Assembly (NCBI RefSeq): GCF_041103235.1
Contig: NZ_JBGCUN010000003.1
Location: 1-64,000 of the forward strand
Source: Yoonia sp. R2331
GTDB lineage: Bacteria > Pseudomonadota > Alphaproteobacteria > Rhodobacterales > Rhodobacteraceae
Length of the DNA stretch: 64,000 bases
Reading direction: 5' to 3'
The notes under the pieces were generated by a model. That model worked only from the letters and a program-made list of their open reading frames with translations, had not been told where the DNA came from and ran no database searches. Both the position numbers and the translations under genes were made by a program. Of this stretch, positions 1-8,655 are shown in pieces (position 1 is the first letter of the stretch; each line of letters starts with the position of its first letter).

Positions 1-123
1 GGCCTGGAAGTCGCCAAAGTACTTCGTGATCGCCGCCGTCAGCGTCGTCTTGCCGTGGTCAACGTGACCAATGGTCCCGATGTTCACGTGCGGTTTATTC
101 CGTTCAAACTTTGCCTTTGCCAT
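1..123 (-). CDS. tuf: Elongation factor Tu, N-terminal fragment (window edge)
   Basis: This is the first 41 codons of the GTPase that delivers aminoacyl-tRNA to the ribosome; the rest lies beyond the left edge. The start is the ATG read from 123 down, followed by [20 protein letters not shown] and then the P-loop motif [10 protein letters not shown], which is diagnostic for EF-Tu. A TAAAGGG-like ribosome site lies about 10 bases upstream on the minus strand. Nothing downstream is visible, so it cannot be decided which of the possible tuf copies this is, or whether it belongs to a str operon or to the tuf-secE-nusG type of locus. Confidence 0.95.
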   Translation of the reverse strand, partial: MAKAKFERNKPHVNIGTIGHVDHGKTTLTAAITKYFGDFQA

Positions 124-319
124 GGTGCAACTGCCCTTTAGTTTAAGGGGGCCGCTGTGGCCCCTGATCCAACATCGCGGGCGATGTATTGCGGATTGGC
201 GGAGAAATCAAGCGTGGTTTGTGCTAAGCAGTCCCGATACACAAACCATGCAGGAACCATGCACCCCCGATCCGCATGATTTCCTGAATACCGATTAACG
301 CATTTACGGAGCCCCTACG

Positions 320-694
320 ATGAAACTTGGTGCTTTTTCCATCAGCCTGAACGTCAAAGACCTTGCCGCCAGCCGCGCGTTTTACGAGACGCTGGGCTTT
401 GACACCCTGGGTGGCGACATGAGCCACAATTATCTGATTATGAAAAACGAACAGACCCTGATCGGGCTGTTTCAGGGACATATTCCGGCCAATACGTTGA
501 CCTTTAATCCCGGCTGGGACCAGAACGCAGGCGAGGTAGAAGGCGAATGGGATGACGTGCGCGCCATTCAGGCGATCCTGAAAAGTGCCGGCATCGCGCT
601 GGAAGCCGAAACCGATGCCGAAGCGACCGGCCCCGGCCATATCATGATGCTGGACCCTGATGACAACGCCATTCTGATCGACCAGCACCGGTAA
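320..694 (+). CDS. VOC (glyoxalase/bleomycin-resistance fold) family protein
   Basis: A 124-residue single-domain protein of the vicinal oxygen chelate fold. The N-terminus SISLNVKDLAASRAFYETLG is the usual first beta-alpha unit of this family, and the C-terminal GHIMMLDPDDNAILIDQ is the usual last strand pair. Proteins of this length normally act as dimers and may be metal-dependent lyases, dioxygenases or ligand-binding proteins; the substrate cannot be read from the sequence. It stands alone between divergent tuf and the end of the gtrB-like gene, with its own start ATG at 320 preceded by GGAG. Cytosolic; no signal peptide. Confidence 0.8.
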   Translation: MKLGAFSISLNVKDLAASRAFYETLGFDTLGGDMSHNYLIMKNEQTLIGLFQGHIPANTLTFNPGWDQNAGEVEGEWDDVRAIQAILKSAGIALEAETDAEATGPGHIMMLDPDDNAILIDQHR

Positions 695-704
695 GGCGCG
701 GAGT

Positions 705-1733
705 TTAGCGCATGGGGTCAGCCGGCACCGGGGCGGGGTCATCGTCTGCGGCGGGTATCGCGCGGGTGGCCTCGCGCGGTGCTTCAAGTGCAGCGGGCCG
801 CGCTGTGTGCACGGCGTTGATAAAATAAAGCGGCCTGTTCTTGACCTCATTAAAGGTGCGGCCAAGGTATTCACCGATGATCCCCAAGCCGATCAACTGC
901 ACGCCGCCCAGAAATGAGATTGCCACAAAGAGCGTTGGGAAGCCGGCGACTTCATCGCCGAAGATCAGCGATTTCAGCATGATGAACAGGCCATAGAAGA
1001 ACGACAGAACCGCGACACAGAACCCAACATAGCCAAAGGCGCGCAGCGGCAGGGTTGAAAAGGACGTGATCCCTTCGAGCGAGAAATTCCACAGCTTCCA
1101 GTAGTTAAAGCTGGTCACGCCTCCAAAGCGCGGATCGCGGTCATAGTCGACAAAGGTGCGTTTGAACCCCACAAACGCAAAGATACCTTTCATGAACCGG
1201 TGTCGTTCCCGCATGCTGTTGATCGCATCTAGCGCCTTGCGGTCGATCAGGCGAAAGTCGCCGACGTTTGCGGGGATTGACGAATGCCGGTCGAGCCGCT
1301 TGATCAGCTTATAGAACAGTGACGCCGTCGCTTTTTTGAGGAACGTTTCCCCCTGCCGGGACCGGCGGCGGGCATCGACGACATCATAGCCCTCGCGCCA
1401 TTTCGCAATCAAATCCACGATCAGTTCCGGCGGGTCCTGCAAATCCACATCAATCGGAATGGCTGCCCGGCCGCGCGCGTGGTCAAGACCGGCGGTCAGT
1501 GCGATTTCCTTGCCGAAATTGCGGCTGAGATCGACCACAACCACACGGGGGTCCTGTGCCTGAAGGGCGATCAGCATGGGCAGCGTGTTGTCCCGGCTGC
1601 CATCATTCACGAAGACGATTTCGCCGTCGATTTTGTTGCCGTCAAAGGTCGCGGTCAGGCGGTCATAGAAGGCCTGCAACGAGTCCTCTTCATTATAGGC
1701 GGGTGCAACGACCGAGATTTCAGGTGCAGCCAT
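705..1733 (-). CDS. GtrB-like family 2 glycosyltransferase, membrane anchored
   Basis: A 342-residue glycosyltransferase of the GtrB/dolichyl-phosphate-mannose-synthase type, expected to charge the lipid carrier undecaprenyl phosphate with a sugar at the cytoplasmic face. The GT2 domain fills residues 1 to about 220, with the start ISVVAPAYNEEDS, the DDG-like FVNDGSRDNT and the acceptor-side motif DVDLQDPPELI. Two hydrophobic segments near residues 232-254 and 265-290 anchor it, as in GtrB. It is the last gene of a three-gene run (GT39-type gene, gtrA-like gene, this one) with a 5-base gap to its upstream neighbour. The nature of the sugar is not visible. Confidence 0.88.
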   Translation of the reverse strand: MAAPEISVVAPAYNEEDSLQAFYDRLTATFDGNKIDGEIVFVNDGSRDNTLPMLIALQAQDPRVVVVDLSRNFGKEIALTAGLDHARGRAAIPIDVDLQDPPELIVDLIAKWREGYDVVDARRRSRQGETFLKKATASLFYKLIKRLDRHSSIPANVGDFRLIDRKALDAINSMRERHRFMKGIFAFVGFKRTFVDYDRDPRFGGVTSFNYWKLWNFSLEGITSFSTLPLRAFGYVGFCVAVLSFFYGLFIMLKSLIFGDEVAGFPTLFVAISFLGGVQLIGLGIIGEYLGRTFNEVKNRPLYFINAVHTARPAALEAPREATRAIPAADDDPAPVPADPMR

Positions 1734-1738
1734 AGTGA

Positions 1739-2131
1739 TTATTCAACCCGTTTGCGAAAAGTGATTTTGTCATGGGCCAGATAATTGCACAGAAATACGA
1801 TCAGCGTACTGAGAACCTGCGATATCGGGACGGGCCAGCCAAAGACCCGGTAAAACACATAGAACAGGCACGTGTTCAACAGGATCGACAGCACCACAAT
1901 GATCGCATAGCGCCAGGTGGTTTGCTGGTGGGGCTGGTCGCTTTGGAACGTGTAGACGTAGTTCAGCACATAGCCCAAGATCGCCCCGCAGACGGCCCCA
2001 AGGAACGACCAGACGACCGCCGCGTCCCAGACCAGCAGGCCTGCAAACATCACCGCGTAGTGCAGTGCGGTTGCCAGAACACCGGCAAAGCCGAACTTGA
2101 CGAGTTTGTGCAGCGGTGACTGATCCGTCAT
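1739..2131 (-). CDS. GtrA-family small membrane protein (putative lipid-linked sugar flippase)
   Basis: A 130-residue protein of the GtrA family with four predicted membrane helices, beginning LVKFGFAGVLATALHYAVMF and ending with the basic NYLAHDKITFRKRVE tail typical of the family. GtrA proteins are thought to flip undecaprenyl-phosphate-linked sugars across the inner membrane. The start ATG overlaps the stop of the upstream GT39-type gene by 4 bases and the stop is 5 bases before the gtrB-like gene, so the three genes are almost certainly one operon that makes, flips and transfers a sugar outside the cytoplasm. Confidence 0.88.
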   Translation of the reverse strand: MTDQSPLHKLVKFGFAGVLATALHYAVMFAGLLVWDAAVVWSFLGAVCGAILGYVLNYVYTFQSDQPHQQTTWRYAIIVVLSILLNTCLFYVFYRVFGWPVPISQVLSTLIVFLCNYLAHDKITFRKRVE

Positions 2132-3648
2132 CTGCCATCACCCGCCAGCACATCTGTTACGGTGTTCAGGAACTCTGTATCCTGCGACACTACAACAACA
2201 CGATAGCCTGCAACATCCTGTTCGACATGGCCGGGGTGCTTGGCAATCAACGTGTCGGCCAGCGCATTCCATCGCGCGATAGCATCGGGATCAAAGCGGC
2301 TTAGCCGTTCGACGATCAGGATCAGGGACCGGCAGGGGCTGTCGGCCGTCAGGCACTGATCGGACGCCTTTGTGATTGCGGCGATATCGGCGTCCTGACT
2401 GTCGTGGCTGATCGGGGTGGCAAGTCCGACCAGGGCAGACCGCGCCACCACCATTTGCGGCATCAAGTATTCCTTGGCAAACACCTGATCCTGCGCCGGG
2501 TCCATCAGGGCCACAAATGTGCCGGTCCGGTCGGCAAAGTTGAATTCGCGCGCGGGCACAAAGCTGTTCTGGACGGTTGTCAGAGCATTTGCGACCAACA
2601 AGACCGCGCCGATCAGCACCGCAATGGGACGCGGCAGGCGCAACAACAGCATAGCGACAAAAATTGCCGTAAAAACAGTAAAGACCTGAATGGTGCGCAC
2701 CAGATAGATCGGTTCGTAGATACCGATAACAGCGGCCAGAATCATGCCCCCTGCGGTGAACAGGAAAAACACAACAGCATCGTCACGGTCCCGCATCCAA
2801 AGCAGGACAAACCCGGCAACCATGGCCAGAAACGCAACCGGTTTGACCCACATCGGATAGGGGAATGCACCCAGCGTCGTCCCATAGAAGATGCGCAAAG
2901 TGGTGGCTTGCATCCATGATTTGTCCGGGTCGCCAAGCGAGCTGGAAAAAAGATGGTTCAGTTGCGGCAGCACCAGAATGGTCGCGATAAAGAGGCCAAG
3001 ATAGACCCAGAAAAGGGTCATGCGGTCGCCGCGCAGCAGATAATAGAGACCCACCAACGTAAAGAGCATATAGAAAAGCGCCGCTGTGTAATGCGTGTAA
3101 AAGGCCAGCGCGAGGCTGACAGCAAAGCCAATGAGTGGCAAAACCCGCGACATGAGGCCGGCCCGGTCAGCACGCGGTGCCGACCGCAATCCCAGAAAGC
3201 AAAGGAATGAGAGCAGGAACAAGAGCCGCAACAGCGGATACATTCGGATGTCACGGTCAAACTGAATGGCCGTCGGGAAAGTTGCCAAAAAGGCTGCTGC
3301 AATCAGGGCCGCTGGAATGCCGTAGAGCCTTTTGACGATCACGAAGAGCAGACCGATTGCGGCCACGCCCAATGTGGCCGAGAACAGCCTTGCGGCGTCT
3401 CGGCTTTCACCGAATAGCGCGACCCATCCTTTGAGGGACAGAAAGTAAAGCGGCGGGTGAATATCGGTGGTGCGTCCGATGTCGATCAGATGTGCAACAC
3501 TTGTGCGCGCATAGCTGAGCGAATGCAGCTCGTCCCCCCAGGGCGTTTTGTAGCCGATGGCCCAGATGCGCAAGGCAGTACCGACCGTCAGGATGATCAG
3601 CAGAAGAAATGGCCAGGACAGTTTGAAAGGGGGCACACTCTTATTCAT
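2128..3648 (-). CDS. Polytopic GT39/ArnT-like glycosyltransferase
   Basis: A 506-residue integral membrane protein resembling the PMT/ArnT class, which use lipid-phosphate sugars as donors on the periplasmic side. After the first helix (residues 10-30) comes an outer loop with the acidic pair in TPWGDELHS and further on HPPLYFLSL, both hallmarks of this class; about ten more hydrophobic segments follow, and a soluble C-terminal domain begins near residue 400. I chose ATG 3648 because it places the first helix directly behind a short basic N-terminus; the frame stays open upstream to 4122 but that stretch is not protein-like. It is the first gene of the operon with the gtrA- and gtrB-like genes. 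Confidence 0.82.
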   Translation of the reverse strand: MNKSVPPFKLSWPFLLLIILTVGTALRIWAIGYKTPWGDELHSLSYARTSVAHLIDIGRTTDIHPPLYFLSLKGWVALFGESRDAARLFSATLGVAAIGLLFVIVKRLYGIPAALIAAAFLATFPTAIQFDRDIRMYPLLRLLFLLSFLCFLGLRSAPRADRAGLMSRVLPLIGFAVSLALAFYTHYTAALFYMLFTLVGLYYLLRGDRMTLFWVYLGLFIATILVLPQLNHLFSSSLGDPDKSWMQATTLRIFYGTTLGAFPYPMWVKPVAFLAMVAGFVLLWMRDRDDAVVFFLFTAGGMILAAVIGIYEPIYLVRTIQVFTVFTAIFVAMLLLRLPRPIAVLIGAVLLVANALTTVQNSFVPAREFNFADRTGTFVALMDPAQDQVFAKEYLMPQMVVARSALVGLATPISHDSQDADIAAITKASDQCLTADSPCRSLILIVERLSRFDPDAIARWNALADTLIAKHPGHVEQDVAGYRVVVVSQDTEFLNTVTDVLAGDGR

Positions 3649-3848
3649 GACTTTGATCCGTCTTGGACTGTTGAAACGCCTTTGAGCAGAAGATGTTATC
3701 GCAGGATATTGCTTTTGATTTTCCAATGCGTAGTGCCTGCAATGCTGTGAAACAAGCGGCGCAGTTTGGGTTTGCTGAAATGGTGTGAGTGGGGTCACAG
3801 GACCGCGCTGGGTTTGGCAAACAAAGTGAGGTATCGGTGTGATGCAGA

Positions 3849-3865
3849 GGTTGCCGGGGGCAACC
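3849..3865 (+). other. Short perfect hairpin before the SleB-like gene
   Basis: Seven-base arms GGTTGCC/GGCAACC around a 3-base loop end one base before an in-frame ATG at 3867. The hairpin would cover the place of a ribosome site for that ATG, which argues for the downstream start at 3897, which has its own AAGGGA at about 3883. Confidence 0.4.
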
Positions 3866-3896
3866 GATGTTGTCGGAGACAAAAGGGATAGGCCGG

Positions 3897-4418
3897 ATGC
3901 TGGGTAGAAGAGCCAAGGGTGCGCAAGTGATTGCTTTGGTGGCGGCCTGTGGCCTGTCCGGTTGTGCGCGGCAGCCGGACCCTGGTGGGGCGGACGTATC
4001 TGCGGCAGAGGTGAATTGCATGGCGCGGGCGATGTATTTTGAATCGAACCGGTCCAGCCGGGACGGGATGATCGCGGTGGGCAGCGTTGTGATGAACCGG
4101 GTGCAATCGGGTGATTTCCCAAGTTCCGTCTGCGCCGTGGTCAGCCAGCGAAACCAGTTCGCGCCGGGCGTCATGCGCAAGACCATGCGGGGCGAAGCAC
4201 GGGCGCTGGCCGAAGCCTCGGCCATTGCGGTGCTGAGGGGCGAAAGGCACCCGAACGTCGGGCGCGCGCGCTTCTTTCATGCCGCGTGGTATAACGCCAA
4301 TTTCAACAATATCCATTATGTTGTGACGGCGGGTGGAAATGCGTTTTACGAAAAGCGGCGACCGGAGGACGTCACATCACCAGAGCCCATACCGCAGGTT
4401 GAAGGGATTACCGGTTAA
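3897..4418 (+). CDS. SleB-like cell wall hydrolase lipoprotein
   Basis: A 173-residue protein with an N-terminal lipoprotein signal (hydrophobic run then lipobox LSGC) followed by a Hydrolase_2 domain, the catalytic core of spore-cortex-lytic SleB. The conserved glutamate is in ARAMYFESNRSSRDGMIAVG, followed by VVMNRV and the aromatic end FFHAAWYN. In alphaproteobacteria these proteins are thought to cleave peptidoglycan glycan strands during growth or division. The start at 3897 (MLGRRAKGAQ) has AAGGGA eight bases upstream; the earlier ATG at 3867 sits behind a hairpin and has no ribosome site. Anchored in the outer or inner membrane facing the periplasm. Confidence 0.82.
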   Translation: MLGRRAKGAQVIALVAACGLSGCARQPDPGGADVSAAEVNCMARAMYFESNRSSRDGMIAVGSVVMNRVQSGDFPSSVCAVVSQRNQFAPGVMRKTMRGEARALAEASAIAVLRGERHPNVGRARFFHAAWYNANFNNIHYVVTAGGNAFYEKRRPEDVTSPEPIPQVEGITG

Positions 4419-4677
4419 GGGTGATATGCGCGGTCAGAATTGAACAGTCCGGCAGAGGTCGCGGTGTGTCGGGCGATTGAGACGGCGTGGCGAACGTTGG
4501 CAATGAGCCCAAGGTGAACATAGTTTGCGGCGTAGCCAATGTCAGCAAAGTCGATCTTCCGCGATCGTCAGACCTAGGCGAACGAGAAACTGCGAAGGTT
4601 GTGGAGCACATTTCAGGCACTTGAAAAGTGTCACCAAAAAAAGATAGAACGCGCATCCACCATGTGAGGGCAGCGCT

Positions 4678-5520
4678 ATGGACGGAAAGATACCGTCGCC
4701 CGTGATAGGCGTCTTGGGCGAGATTTTCAGTGACCACTATACGCACGCGGATATTGACCGCCTTTTCGCCTACGCCGATGCGCCCGAAGAAAACCCCGGC
4801 GGGAACAAGGTACAGAAAACCGTCGATTGGCTGCGCCTCACTAACAAGCGATGTCCGTCGCCTTTAGAGGTGCTTGGCCCACTCTTGGAGGATATTCTTG
4901 AGAAACCGGGTTGGGACCCTTCGAGCGGCGATAACTGGATGCGCGTTGAAGAGCCTGAATGGTCAGTCAACCTAAAGCGCAGACAGGAGCGAATACGGAA
5001 ATCGCTGTCACGCTCCAGGCTGAGCTATTCCGTTGGCGGCAATATCGGCACCGCAAGCGCAACGCCAACGGCATCATTGGACGACATAGTTTCGCAGCGC
5101 GGTCTATCTGCCGTCGAAGTCGAAATGAAACGCGCGTTGAAACAAGTCGAAGATGATCCTAATGCAGCGGCGCAGTATGCGGGCAATGTGCTTGAAGCGA
5201 CGTTCAAGGCCTATCTGAACAAAAGGAAAGTTACGTACAACGAGAACAGGGACACGCTAAACGATTTGTGGCGCTTCACTCGCGATGATCTTGGGATCAA
5301 CCCAAAAGACTTAGAGGCAAAGGACCTAAAGAAAATCGCCTCCGGGCTTGGGAGCATCGTGGACGGGACCATGTACCTCAGGAACAAGCGCAGTGGCGCT
5401 CACGGGCGCACCGAAGCAGAGCACACGACGTCCGCGATACGTCCGCGGCACGCACGGCTTGTCATCCACTCAGCGCATACTTTAGCGGCGTATGTGTTGG
5501 AGTGTTTGGAGAACGCCTAA
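4678..5520 (+). CDS. Hypothetical protein with abortive-infection-type C-terminal domain
   Basis: A 280-residue soluble protein. The N-terminal half (about 1-115) is not recognised. The C-terminal half from about residue 155 (MKRALKQVEDDPNAAAQYAG, ATFKAYLNKR, YLRNKRSGAHGR) matches my knowledge of the Abi_C domain found at the C-terminus of some abortive-infection proteins; the RNKRSGAHG stretch is the best-conserved part. No toxin partner, recombinase or other defence gene lies beside it; its neighbours are core genes. Its codon choice (many AAA, ATA and TTA-rich stretches) is looser than that of parC next door, which suggests recent acquisition. Biological role unknown. Confidence 0.65.
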   Translation: MDGKIPSPVIGVLGEIFSDHYTHADIDRLFAYADAPEENPGGNKVQKTVDWLRLTNKRCPSPLEVLGPLLEDILEKPGWDPSSGDNWMRVEEPEWSVNLKRRQERIRKSLSRSRLSYSVGGNIGTASATPTASLDDIVSQRGLSAVEVEMKRALKQVEDDPNAAAQYAGNVLEATFKAYLNKRKVTYNENRDTLNDLWRFTRDDLGINPKDLEAKDLKKIASGLGSIVDGTMYLRNKRSGAHGRTEAEHTTSAIRPRHARLVIHSAHTLAAYVLECLENA

Positions 5521-5590
5521 GGTGCACAGGTAACGAAGCGGACGTATGCGGCACTGTGGCAGACGGCAGCTTCGTCCGCAAAGCGGCAGT

Positions 5591-7927
5591 TCACCCAAAC
5601 CGGTTGGTCTTCGGGAAACCGTAGGGGGGACGTTTGCCGACGCCGGCGCGGGCGCCTTTCCAGTCGGTCATGTCAGGCTCGGTGCGGGTTTTGTCGCCGC
5701 CCATGGGCCAGCTGAGGCCATCGGCCCAGTTGAAGGTGGTCACGTCAGACAGGCCGCCGTCCAGTTCAAGCGTACCCTGCCGGCCGCGGGCGGATTTGTA
5801 TTTTTGCAGGCGCACGCCCTTGCCCCGGCCCAGTTCGGGCAGTTCATCAAGGGCAAAGACCAGCAGTTTGGCGTTTTCGGACACCACGGCCACGTGGTCA
5901 CCTGCAACGCGGCGCACGACCTTGGCAACGGTATCCTTGACATTCAGCACCTGTTTGCCGGTGCGGGTCTGGGCGATCACATCGCTTTCGGGCACGACAA
6001 AGCCGTTGCCTTCGGCGCTGGCAACCAGCAATTTGGCGTCCGGCAGGTGCTTGAAGATGTCCACGATGGCCGCGTCATTGGGCAGATCGACCATCAGGCG
6101 CAGGGGTTCACCCATGCCACGCCCGCCGGGCAGGTTGGCCGCGGAAAGCGTGTAGAACCGCCCGTTTGAGCCAAAAACCAGCAGCCGGTCGGTGGTTTCG
6201 GCGTGAAAGATATGGCCCGGCCCGTCGCCGTCCTTGAACTTTAGCTCGCGCGCAAGGTCAATATGCCCGGTCATCGCGCGGATCCAGCCCATTTGCGAAA
6301 CGACAACGGTAATCGGTTCGCGGTCGATCATCGCCTCGAGCGGGACATCGGGGATGTCGGCGGCATCACCAAAGGTGGTGCGGCGCTTGCCTGTCTCTGT
6401 GCTGTTACCGAATTGCTTGCGGGTCTCGCGCAGCTGGTCGGCGATCTTGGTCCATTGCAGGTCTTCGCTGTCCAGCAGGTCTTCGAGTTCGGCGCGTTCG
6501 AGCATCAGCGCGTCACGTTCGGCCAGCAGCTCAATCTCTTCCAGCTTGCGCAAGGACCGCAGGCGCATGTTCAGGATGGCTTCGGCCTGAACCTCGGACA
6601 GGGACACCTCTGGGTCGGCACCGGGGCTGATCGGACTGATGTAGTCTTTTTCGTCGGTTGCGCGGGGCTTGGGCGCGGCCCAGTCTTCGACCATCAGCGC
6701 CTGCTTGGGGTCGTCGTCGTAGCGGATGATGTCGATCACCCGGTCGAGGTTCAGGAAGGCGACGATGAACCCTTCGAGCACCTCTAGCCGGTGGTCGATC
6801 TTGTCCATCCGGTGCTTGGAGCGGCGGATCAGAACCGCGCGGCGGTGATCAAGAAAGGCGCGCAACAGTTCCTTGACGCCGCAGACGCGCGGTTCAAGCC
6901 CGTCGATCAACACATTCATGTTGAGGCTGAAGCGGGTTTCCAAATCACTGTTCTTGAACAGCAATCCCATCATCATATCCGCGTCCACGGTCTTGGCACG
7001 CGGTTCGAGGACGATACGGATGTCTTCAGCACTTTCATCCCGCACATCAGCCAACAGCGGGACCTTTTTGGTCTGGATGACCTCTGCCAGCTTTTCGATC
7101 AGCTTGGATTTCTGAACCTGATAGGGAATCTCGGTGACGACGACTTGCCATTGGCCGCGGCCCAGATCCTCGACCTCGTGACGGGCACGGGTACGGATGG
7201 AACCGCGCCCGGTGCGGTAGGCCTCTGCGATGTTTTCACGGCTTTCGACGATCACGCCGCCGGTCGGGAAATCGGGGCCTGGGATGTATTCCAGCAAGGT
7301 ATCATCACGGGCGTTGGGCGCTTTGATCAGATGCAGGCAGGCGTCGATCAGCTCGTGCAGGTTATGGGGCGGGATGTTCGTGGCCATGCCGACCGCAATG
7401 CCGCTGCTACCGTTGGCCAACAGGTTGGGAAAGGCGGCGGGGAAGACAACAGGTTCTTCAAGCGTGCCGTCATAATTGGGGCGGTAGTCGACGGCGTTTT
7501 CGGTCAGCCCCTCCATCAGGGCCTCTGCCGCGGCGGTCATCCGCGCCTCGGTATACCGCGCCGCAGCCGGGTTATCGCCGTCGATGTTGCCAAAGTTGCC
7601 CTGCCCGTCGACCAGCGGGTAGCGCACGTTGAAATCCTGCGCGAGCCGGGCCATGGCGTCATAGATCGCAGCGTCGCCATGCGGGTGATAGTTGCCCATC
7701 ACATCGCCGGAGATCTTGGCCGACTTGCGAAAGCCCCCCGCAGAAGCGAGCCGGAGTTCACGCATTGCGTACAATATGCGCCGATGCACGGGTTTTAGCC
7801 CGTCTCTGGCATCAGGCAGCGCCCTATTCATAATCGTGGATAACGCATAGGTCAGATACCGCTCGCCGATGGCTCGACGGAGGGGTTCAACAATATCCAG
7901 TGGGGTGTCGCCTGAATCTTCGCTCAT
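5591..7927 (-). CDS. parC: DNA topoisomerase IV subunit A
   Basis: A 778-residue type IIA topoisomerase subunit that, with ParE, decatenates daughter chromosomes. The winged-helix region contains HPHGDAAIYDAM, and the catalytic tyrosine is in AARYTEARM (Tyr125). A long coiled-coil tower region (about 370-480) and a C-terminal beta-pinwheel with degenerate blades (about 500-740) follow, which fits ParC better than GyrA because the GyrA box is absent. Start ATG at 7927 gives MSEDSGDTPLDIVEPLRRAI; an in-frame ATG at 7972 would add 15 residues. The position matching the E. coli quinolone-determining Ser80 is Ala86 here. Monocistronic, divergent from the SH3 gene. Confidence 0.95.
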   Translation of the reverse strand: MSEDSGDTPLDIVEPLRRAIGERYLTYALSTIMNRALPDARDGLKPVHRRILYAMRELRLASAGGFRKSAKISGDVMGNYHPHGDAAIYDAMARLAQDFNVRYPLVDGQGNFGNIDGDNPAAARYTEARMTAAAEALMEGLTENAVDYRPNYDGTLEEPVVFPAAFPNLLANGSSGIAVGMATNIPPHNLHELIDACLHLIKAPNARDDTLLEYIPGPDFPTGGVIVESRENIAEAYRTGRGSIRTRARHEVEDLGRGQWQVVVTEIPYQVQKSKLIEKLAEVIQTKKVPLLADVRDESAEDIRIVLEPRAKTVDADMMMGLLFKNSDLETRFSLNMNVLIDGLEPRVCGVKELLRAFLDHRRAVLIRRSKHRMDKIDHRLEVLEGFIVAFLNLDRVIDIIRYDDDPKQALMVEDWAAPKPRATDEKDYISPISPGADPEVSLSEVQAEAILNMRLRSLRKLEEIELLAERDALMLERAELEDLLDSEDLQWTKIADQLRETRKQFGNSTETGKRRTTFGDAADIPDVPLEAMIDREPITVVVSQMGWIRAMTGHIDLARELKFKDGDGPGHIFHAETTDRLLVFGSNGRFYTLSAANLPGGRGMGEPLRLMVDLPNDAAIVDIFKHLPDAKLLVASAEGNGFVVPESDVIAQTRTGKQVLNVKDTVAKVVRRVAGDHVAVVSENAKLLVFALDELPELGRGKGVRLQKYKSARGRQGTLELDGGLSDVTTFNWADGLSWPMGGDKTRTEPDMTDWKGARAGVGKRPPYGFPKTNRFG

Positions 7928-7991
7928 TTGGGTATGGTCTAGCCGAGGGGTCAGTGGCCGTAAAGACGACATGACGCGGCACATGCGGTTT

Positions 7992-8040
7992 TTCCCCTCA
8001 TCCGCAGGAACGAATCTCGCTAAGAGACGTTCGTGGGGAA
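7992..8040. other. Nested inverted repeat between parC and the SH3 gene
   Basis: Outer arms TTCCCC (7992-7997) and GGGGAA (8035-8040) enclose an inner hairpin with left arm ACGAATCTC (8010-8018), loop GCTAA and right arm GAGA-cg-TTCGT (8024-8034). It lies in the divergent promoter region, so it may be an operator or a leader hairpin; no run of T follows. Confidence 0.3.
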
Positions 8041-8067
8041 GTAGCTAACGATTCTTTGGGGGTCGCC

Positions 8068-8616
8068 GTGGGCAAGTTTATCGTCGGAACGTTTCTGATT
8101 TTGGGTTGGACATTTTATGAGATGTCCGGCGGTGCAGATTTTGTGCCCGAAGAGCGTATTGTCGCCGAAGCCGAGGTCGTTGAACCTGCCGTCGAAGTGA
8201 CCGCTGTGACGCGGTCAGCTAGCACGCCGCTGGTGAGTCTTGCAATGCCGGTGGCGACAGAGGTGACCGTGCAGACGCCCGAAGAGACCGCACAAATCGT
8301 GCAGGCCAGCGTTGAAACCGTGGTTGAGACCATTGAGACCGCAGCACTGACCGAGACTGCCGCGCTGACCGAAACGGTGCCAACCCCTGCCGCACCTGCA
8401 CCTGTGGCCGTCCCGATCCTTGATCTGCGCTATGTTGCGGGCACACGCGTGAATATGCGCACTGGACCGGGCACCAATTTTGGCGTCATCGACACCCTGC
8501 CCGGCGGGACCGAGGCCGAGGTTATCGACGTGGATGTGAACGGATGGGCGAATATCCGCATCACGTCGACCGGTGTTGAGGGCTGGATGGCCGAGCGGCT
8601 GCTGACCGACGGGTAA
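8068..8616 (+). CDS. SH3-domain protein with N-terminal membrane anchor
   Basis: A 182-residue protein. Residues 2-17 form a hydrophobic anchor (KFIVGTFLILGWTFY), then a long acidic Val/Glu/Thr/Ala-rich linker with the repeated TAALTE unit (about 30-120), then a bacterial SH3 domain (about 121-182) with VNMRTGPGTNFGVIDTLPGG and a closing GWMAERLL. Such SH3 domains usually bind peptidoglycan, and the linker is long enough to span part of the periplasm. Start GTG at 8068 is preferred over TTG at 8056 because GGGGG sits at the proper distance. No operon partner. Confidence 0.8.
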   Translation: MGKFIVGTFLILGWTFYEMSGGADFVPEERIVAEAEVVEPAVEVTAVTRSASTPLVSLAMPVATEVTVQTPEETAQIVQASVETVVETIETAALTETAALTETVPTPAAPAPVAVPILDLRYVAGTRVNMRTGPGTNFGVIDTLPGGTEAEVIDVDVNGWANIRITSTGVEGWMAERLLTDG

Positions 8617-8655
8617 ACGCTTGCACCAACCGAATGGACGCGGCAAAGCTGCGCC

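Noticed and set aside
3649-4122. N-terminal extension of the GT39-type protein
   Set aside because: The extension is Pro/Ser/Gln-rich without protein character and overlaps the opposite-strand SleB-like gene; the start at 3648 places the first membrane helix properly.
6791-7798. Open frame of 335 codons on the plus strand
   Set aside because: It is antisense to parC, whose protein has all family motifs; the frame is a by-product of high G+C codon bias.
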